Shown here in pieces: positions 18,350 to 20,476 of a DNA stretch of 20,476 bases. How positions within the stretch are numbered: position 1 is the first letter of the stretch; each line of letters begins with the position of its first letter. The notes under the pieces are model-generated. The model searched no databases, was not told where the DNA came from, and saw only the letters and a program-made list of their open reading frames with translations. This DNA comes from Mesostigma viride (Eukaryota > Streptophyta > Mesostigmatophyceae > Mesostigmatales > Mesostigmataceae): assembly GCA_009746045.1 (NCBI GenBank), contig RPFO01002149.1, positions 2,501-22,976 on the forward strand, given 5' to 3'. The position numbers were made by a program, and so were the translations under genes.

Positions 18350-19608
18350 TACACTCACACACACACATGGCCACCCAGGTGGAAGGCGCCTTCATCATGT
18401 TCCAAGGGAAGTGGGTCATCCAGCGCATGGCCGACCCCAGCACGGCCGCGGGCGCCGGGATGACCTCCCCCTCCCCCGTGCCCGGTGGCGGCCAGCGCGT
18501 GCTTCCCCCCATGATGATGCTGCCGCCCCGCACGCTCATCAAATTCGCCGCCGAGGTCATCATGGAAACGCTGCCCATCCCCGAGGCGCTGCTCGAGAAG
18601 CTCATCTACGAGCGGCTCCCCGCGATCCTGCTCGAGATACAGACGAGAGCGGAGTCCCTCGCGGTCGAGGATCTGCTGAAAGCCGCGGTGGCGGCCCGAC
18701 AGAGAGGGGTGGCCCCGCCGGGAGCCGGCATCCCCCCCCGCATGGGGTTGGACGGTCCGTTATCCAGTTCCGGGGGTGGGACTATCAGCCCGCTGGGTAG
18801 CACCAGCCCCATTCCAAGGAGCTCAAGTATGCCGATGGGGACCAGGGGGAGCGCAACGAGAGGGGGAGGCAGCAGTAACGGGTCCAGGAGTGCCAGCGGG
18901 CAGCGGTCAACGGCAGGAGCCCGGGAACTCCGCGCAAACATGCCACCTGATGGGGGCATGAAACCCGGGGGGGGCGACCCCGGGGCTGACTTGGCCCCCG
19001 GGCGGGTCCCTGCCACCGGGGCCAAGGGGGATGGTACCTCTTCCCGACTACCCACAATGACTGACCTGGATCAAGGAAAAGAGTTTGACGGGGCCGGGTT
19101 CAAGGGGGAGGCCTTGCAAGGCAGGCAGGGTTATCGGGGGGTGGGCAGCGATGGACTGTCTAGTGGGGATGCCATGGCTGGGGGCATGCCCCCTGGGTCC
19201 AACGTCCCTGGGGTACCTGCGACAGCGAGGCGGATGGTGGCCCCGCTACCACCGAGCATGGGCGGTCGCGCCCCCCCCCGGTCGATCCCTCCCACGTTGG
19301 CGTCATCGTCGGTGCGGGGTGCAGCAGAGGCGGCCGCGTTGTTGTCCGTCATGGTCACCCCTGCGGCGACCGCAGGGACGTCTCTCTCGCGCGGCCTGAG
19401 GGGAACGAGTTTTCTTACCAAGCGGGTGCGAGCCGGTGGGGGGGACACGGATGACAGCGGTAGGGGGGGGAGTGGGCGTAACATGTGGGGGGCGGGTGGC
19501 AGCATCGCAATGGCCGCGCGTGTCGGCAAGCGGGGCAAGAAGCCCAGGGTCCCTGGGCTGCTGGAGGACGCGCGGGTGTTGCAGCGGGAGCTTCTCTCGT
19601 GGGTGCAG
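2616..19608 (+). CDS. COQ10/polyketide-cyclase-like START-fold (SRPBCC) protein, split gene, right end probably outside the window
   Basis: Proposed exons are 2616-2915, 16000-16281 and 18379-19608, all joined in phase 0, giving about 604 codons before the last visible donor. Domain order: residues about 23-100 are the N-terminal part of the START fold (VVASMAIGADASHAWRVLTN then FGEFPAIFQGV). Residues 101-194 hold a low-complexity acidic/proline insert ending in GQEIVFRQ. Residues 195-210 are VEGAFIMFQGKW. Residues about 245-287 are the C-terminal strand and long helix (RTLIKFAAEV, then EKLIYERLPAILLEIQTRAE). Residues about 295-580 are a Gly/Ser/Pro linker. Residues about 585-604 (LLEDARVLQRELLSWVQ) begin a helical domain. 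Known of the family: such proteins bind hydrophobic ligands such as lipids or quinones, and plant members are usually plastid-predicted. Ligand and location here are inference. The domain assignment is firm; the exact exon set is less so. Confidence 0.7.
3138..3588 (+). repeat. GGCA/GGCG tetranucleotide array, G-quadruplex-prone
   Basis: About 450 bp of four-base units alternate between GGCA and GGCG, often in a 12-bp rhythm of two GGCA and one GGCG, with occasional GGCGGGTA, GACA and GGAG variants. From about 3421 to 3490 it becomes almost pure GGGC units, giving many runs of three G on the sense strand. Neighbouring copies vary little, which fits slippage and unequal exchange. All six reading frames through it give apparent proteins of Ala/Gly/Arg/Gln or Pro/Ala/Cys/Leu, which are artefacts. 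Confidence 0.9.
3589..3731. other. Unique spacer between two intronic arrays
   Basis: These 143 bp separate the G-rich array from the C/T-rich array. There is no coding potential that I recognise and no splice-site pair with a convincing exon. The last bases (TTCTTCTTCCCGGTACTTCC) grade into the first 38-bp unit. Confidence 0.6.
6500..9450 (+). repeat. Higher-order block of the 38-bp array, copy 1 of a ~4.51-kb duplication
   Basis: The order of variant units in this segment recurs about 4,510-4,516 bp downstream (about 11,010-13,965). Matching landmarks include the open-frame patterns starting at 6728/11238, 7334/11846, 7675/12187, 7751/12263, 8963/13479 and 9115/13631, and an aberrant short unit at 9178/13693. 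The shift corresponds to about 119 monomers less small deletions. This indicates a large tandem duplication, not independent slippage. Block limits are approximate. Confidence 0.75.
7675..10590 (+). repeat. Pair of ~1.97-kb (52-monomer) higher-order repeats
   Basis: Unit order at 7675-8620 recurs at 9645-10590 with an offset of 1,970-1,971 bp. Paired landmarks are 7751/9721, 8434/10405 and the shortened CATGCTTTG unit at 8611/10582. A second pair with the same size class lies at about 12187-15140. Confidence 0.75.
11010..13965 (+). repeat. Higher-order block of the 38-bp array, copy 2 of the ~4.51-kb duplication
   Basis: Partner of the block at about 6,500-9,450. The two copies have since diverged at single sites. 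For example, the short units at 6819 and 9497 are full length here, and the CGTCATTTCCC variant at 8403 corresponds to a more altered CGTCATTTTTC at 12916. Confidence 0.75.
12187..15140 (+). repeat. Second pair of ~1.975-kb (52-monomer) higher-order repeats
   Basis: Unit order at 12187-13165 recurs at 14162-15140 with an offset of 1,975 bp. Landmarks are 12263/14238, 12643/14618, 12947/14922, the rare CATCGCTTT unit at 13123/15098 and the rare CGTCATTTTTC unit at 12916/14891. The conceptual translations of several paired segments are identical, so this duplication looks recent. Confidence 0.8.
16000..16281 (+). CDS. Exon 2: acidic/proline-rich insert and central START strand
   Basis: This exon is 94 codons from CAG|CTG (16000) to CAG|GTATCG (donor 16282), phase 0 at both ends. 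It begins LDFADAANYTAAADADASG, continues through an Ala/Pro/Ser/Arg-rich part and an acidic tract (AYDDDYEQDYNFENG, then APEDDDVGG), and ends SSLIALGLNPGQEIVFRQ. The last block lines up with the strand before 'veGdF' in COQ10-like START domains. The acidic stretch looks disordered and has no equivalent that I recall in the plant proteins. Direct joining to exon 1 leaves the family's usual Q-v-G.....f.f.a...L.v.E strands poorly represented. Either they have diverged or an exon is missing from the model. Confidence 0.6.
16489..16641 (+). repeat. 22-bp tandem repeat, 7 copies
   Basis: The unit is GGGCGTACATATAGTAGGCG plus AT, with first-copy and internal variants (GTGCGTGCC, GGGCGCACC). Seven head-to-tail copies lie inside intron 2, the last one base short. 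Each copy contains TATAGTAGGCGA. There is no coding content. Confidence 0.92.
16642..16954. other. Unique intronic spacer
   Basis: These 313 bp lie between the 22-bp and 82-bp arrays, and I see no gene, RNA gene or convincing exon in them. Confidence 0.5.
16955..17505 (+). repeat. 82-bp tandem repeat, about 6.7 copies
   Basis: Units start near 16955, 17037, 17119, 17201, 17283, 17365 and 17447, each opening with (A)GGGTTCCTTGTCCTCTCGG and ending GCTGCTATCAAGTAG. The last unit breaks off after CCGTGGAC at about 17505. Copies differ at few sites, such as CTCTCGG/CTCATGG and CTCCTTT/CTCCCTT. The 65-codon open frames that recur every 82 bp are artefacts of this periodicity. Confidence 0.95.
17506..17758. 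other. Unique intronic sequence upstream of the exon-3-like copy
   Basis: Mostly unique sequence with a pyrimidine-rich part (17600-17740) that ends in GTAGCTGCCCAG, a good-looking 3' splice site at 17758. No domain is recognised in any frame. Confidence 0.5.
17759..17869 (+). pseudogene. Decoy copy of the start of exon 3 (possible cryptic or poison exon)
   Basis: The sequence across 17754-17787 (CCCAG|GTGGAAGACGCATTT then GGCATGTCTTCCAA) closely resembles the true exon 3 acceptor and start at 18374-18405 (CCCAG|GTGGAAGGCGCCTTC then ATCATGTTCCAA). Read in the same phase it gives VEDAFGMSSNLFTIP, compared with VEGAFIMFQGKW. It then diverges and reaches a TGA at 17867-17869. If spliced to exon 2 it would truncate the protein within the START fold. 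It may be a decayed partial exon duplication or a regulated cryptic acceptor, and sequence cannot tell which. Confidence 0.45.
17981..18244 (+). repeat. 18-bp tandem repeat, about 15 copies
   Basis: The unit is AAGGACAAGTAAAACTGT, with variants at the middle (AAAACT/ATAACT/AATACT) and end (CTGT/CTAT). The last two copies are shortened to 15 bp with TATTAT. Because 18 is a multiple of three, one frame on each strand stays open (RTSKTV-type repeats on plus, CPYSFT-type repeats on minus). These frames run into unrelated flanks and should not be read as proteins. Confidence 0.95.
18297..18368 (+). repeat. CA dinucleotide microsatellite abutting the exon 3 acceptor
   Basis: About 70 bp of CA/AC repeat, interrupted by CGC, CGCATACACTC and similar changes, stop 10 bp before the acceptor AG at 18377-18378. 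It takes the place of a normal pyrimidine tract. In animals, intronic CA repeats near splice sites bind hnRNP L and modulate splicing. Whether that applies in this organism is unknown. Confidence 0.93.
18379..19608 (+). CDS. Exon 3: C-terminal START strands and helix, Gly/Ser/Pro linker, start of helical domain
   Basis: 410 codons from the CCCAG acceptor to a CAG|GTGGGA donor, phase 0. VEGAFIMFQGKWVIQ completes the core motif. RTLIKFAAEVIMETLPIP and the amphipathic EKLIYERLPAILLEIQTRAE match the last strand and long C-terminal helix of the fold ('P..lvE..i...lp.nL..ir..ae'). About 285 residues of Gly/Ser/Pro/Ala-rich, probably disordered linker follow. Then comes LLEDARVLQRELLSWVQ, resembling the 'vL..ELl.fi' start of the helical domain in At5g08720-like proteins. 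The frame stays open back to 18250 through the CA array, but those His/Thr residues are intronic. It also runs on to a TAA at 19831, but composition changes sharply after 19608, so I end the exon there. Confidence 0.7.
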
Positions 19609-19799
19609 GTGGGACCATTACCAACAGGAGCAGGAACATTTTTGGTAAACCAAGGGGTTGGGTTAGGTAAGGGGATTGCGAGACAGGTTGTGCTTTGTGA
19701 GAGGCAGGCGTACCTTGTCTTTATTATCAGTATTGTATCGATAACAGCAGGTGTATGCCGGTGGGGACGTGAGGACGGTGCAAGAAGAGAGATAGAAGA

Positions 19800-19900
19800 T
19801 TATCACGACATCAACTACTATCCATTTTATTAACAATACTACAAATAGCAAGGGTTATCACGACATCAACTACTATCCATTTTATTAACAATACTACAAA
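19800..19900 (+). repeat. 46-bp perfect direct duplication
   Basis: Positions 19800-19845 and 19855-19900 are identical over 46 bp (starting TTATCACGACATCAACTACT), separated by 9 bp, giving a 55-bp period. With only two copies, this may be the seed of another minisatellite. Confidence 0.9.
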
Positions 19901-20389
19901 ATAGTATAGTAGTAAAAAAATAACTATCACCTATTATATTCACGCCTACCTGGATTATATTTTGTTGATTTTTTTCACAATCACAGTGGTAATCTCACTG
20001 TTGCTGCGGGTGATGGGCCATGACAGAGACCTGGAACTGATGAACAACTTTGAAAAAAAAAACCCTCACCAGATGCTGCAGGCGCATGGCATGAGGCATT
20101 ACCACCAAACGCAGTAGCATCAGTAATCGGATCGTACTAATTAGTTCTGGTACCATCACTGTCAATAACGTTAATATTGTTGTTGCAACTGTTGAACTAA
20201 GGACTAGATTGATGCAATGAAACTCATATCGAATAGAGCACAAAGCGCCCCGACTTTTGCTCCGAAACCTGCCGCCACTACCATTTCACACTTTAACAAA
20301 TACGTATTCGACTCAGCGCTTCGTCTTATGCTTTGTCTCTCCTACCAAGGTCCCATGAACAGCCTGTCAAAGCCCCTTCAAAACTCCGT

Positions 20390-20462
20390 CTTTGCTTCTT
20401 CTTATGCCCCCCGCTGCCCCAACCTGTTGGTAAAAATGATCTCCTTTGCTTCTTCTTATGCC
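20390..20462 (+). repeat. 19-bp direct repeat pair near the right edge
   Basis: CTTTGCTTCTTCTTATGCC occurs at 20390-20408 and 20444-20462, 54 bp apart. The second copy runs to the edge of the window, so a longer tandem array may continue beyond it. Confidence 0.75.
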
Positions 20463-20476
20463 TCTTCGATAACCCC

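Larger units (their letters stand above)
16282..18378 (+). other. Intron 2: 2.1 kb with four tandem arrays
   Basis: The donor CAG|GTATCG is at 16282 and the acceptor CCCAG|GTG ends at 18378, both phase 0. The flanking codons rebuild the motif FRQ|VEGAF expected of the family, which is the best evidence for this intron. It contains a 22-bp array, an 82-bp array, an 18-bp array and a CA microsatellite, together about half its length. Confidence 0.72.
19609..20476 (+). other. AT-richer right flank: probable start of intron 3 (or 3' region)
   Basis: GC content falls sharply after 19608. If GTGGGA at 19609 is a donor, this is intron, and the rest of the helical C-terminal domain lies beyond the window. 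If it is not spliced, the frame adds about 75 residues (to 19833) that resemble nothing in the family. I see no further exon, though an open frame without ATG ends at about 20111 after a T-rich tract and a CACAG. Only a 46-bp duplication and a 19-bp repeat stand out. Confidence 0.45.

Noticed and set aside
17793-18800. 152-codon minus-strand (CPYSFT repeats) and 280-codon plus-strand (RTSKTV, then HTHT) frames
   Set aside because: An 18-bp unit and a CA repeat keep frames open. The plus-strand frame enters exon 3 DNA in the wrong phase, and the true exon 3 phase is supported by homology.
18606-19538. Pro/Ala/Leu-rich minus-strand and alternative plus-strand frames of 90-149 codons over exon 3
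   Set aside because: Shadows of a GC-rich coding exon. The plus frame with the START motifs explains the region.
19995-20243. 82-codon minus-strand frame near the right edge
   Set aside because: AT-rich region, no recognisable motif, no supporting composition. The plus-strand open stretch ending near 20111 was also dropped because it lacks an ATG and any family resemblance.
1-20476. tRNA or rRNA genes
   Set aside because: I saw no tRNA-like A/B box arrangement with cloverleaf arms and no rRNA signature by eye. A covariance-model scan would be needed to exclude small RNA genes.

Overview
The window is eukaryotic nuclear DNA. Coding blocks are short and GC-rich, and they are separated by long, repeat-filled stretches bounded by canonical GT..AG sites. 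There is no operon-like gene packing, and a LINE-type retrotransposon remnant lies on the left. The one gene I can reconstruct encodes a COQ10/polyketide-cyclase-like START-fold (SRPBCC) protein. Its C-terminal extension resembles the multidomain SRPBCC proteins of plants and algae (Arabidopsis At5g08720-like). This suggests an alga or other photosynthetic eukaryote, but I cannot name the organism.

Layout. 1-895: no gene recognised, only a small hairpin and a TTG microsatellite. 896-1909: a 5'-truncated, decayed LINE that keeps the C-terminal zinc-binding region of its reverse-transcriptase polyprotein, flanked by perfect 20-bp direct repeats. 1910-2615: putative upstream/5' region of the main gene, with a possible transit-peptide-coding segment. 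2616-2915: exon 1 (N-terminal half of the START domain). 2916-15999: a 13.1-kb phase-0 intron, about 96% tandem repeat. It holds a 451-bp GGCA/GGCG array and then a ~12.1-kb minisatellite of about 318 copies of a 38-bp unit. 16000-16281: exon 2 (acidic/proline-rich insert plus a START strand). 16282-18378: a 2.1-kb phase-0 intron with 22-bp, 82-bp, 18-bp and CA arrays and a decoy copy of the start of exon 3. 18379-19608: exon 3 (the rest of the START fold, a long Gly/Ser/Pro linker and the start of a C-terminal helical domain). 19609-20476: AT-richer, intron-like sequence with a 46-bp duplication. The gene probably continues beyond the right edge.

The exon model rests mainly on one junction. 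The codons ending exon 2 (GQEIVFRQ) and starting exon 3 (VEGAFIMFQGKW) join in frame into the family motif 'i.F..veGdF..F.GkW', across a CAG|GTATCG donor and a CCCAG|GTG acceptor. The long open frames inside the 38-bp, 82-bp, 18-bp and GGCA arrays are products of repeat periodicity and are not genes.

I see no evidence for a new enzymatic or defence system. The unusual content is structural: one gene carrying five different tandem-repeat arrays in its introns, one a nested higher-order minisatellite of 12 kb, plus a candidate decoy or poison exon.
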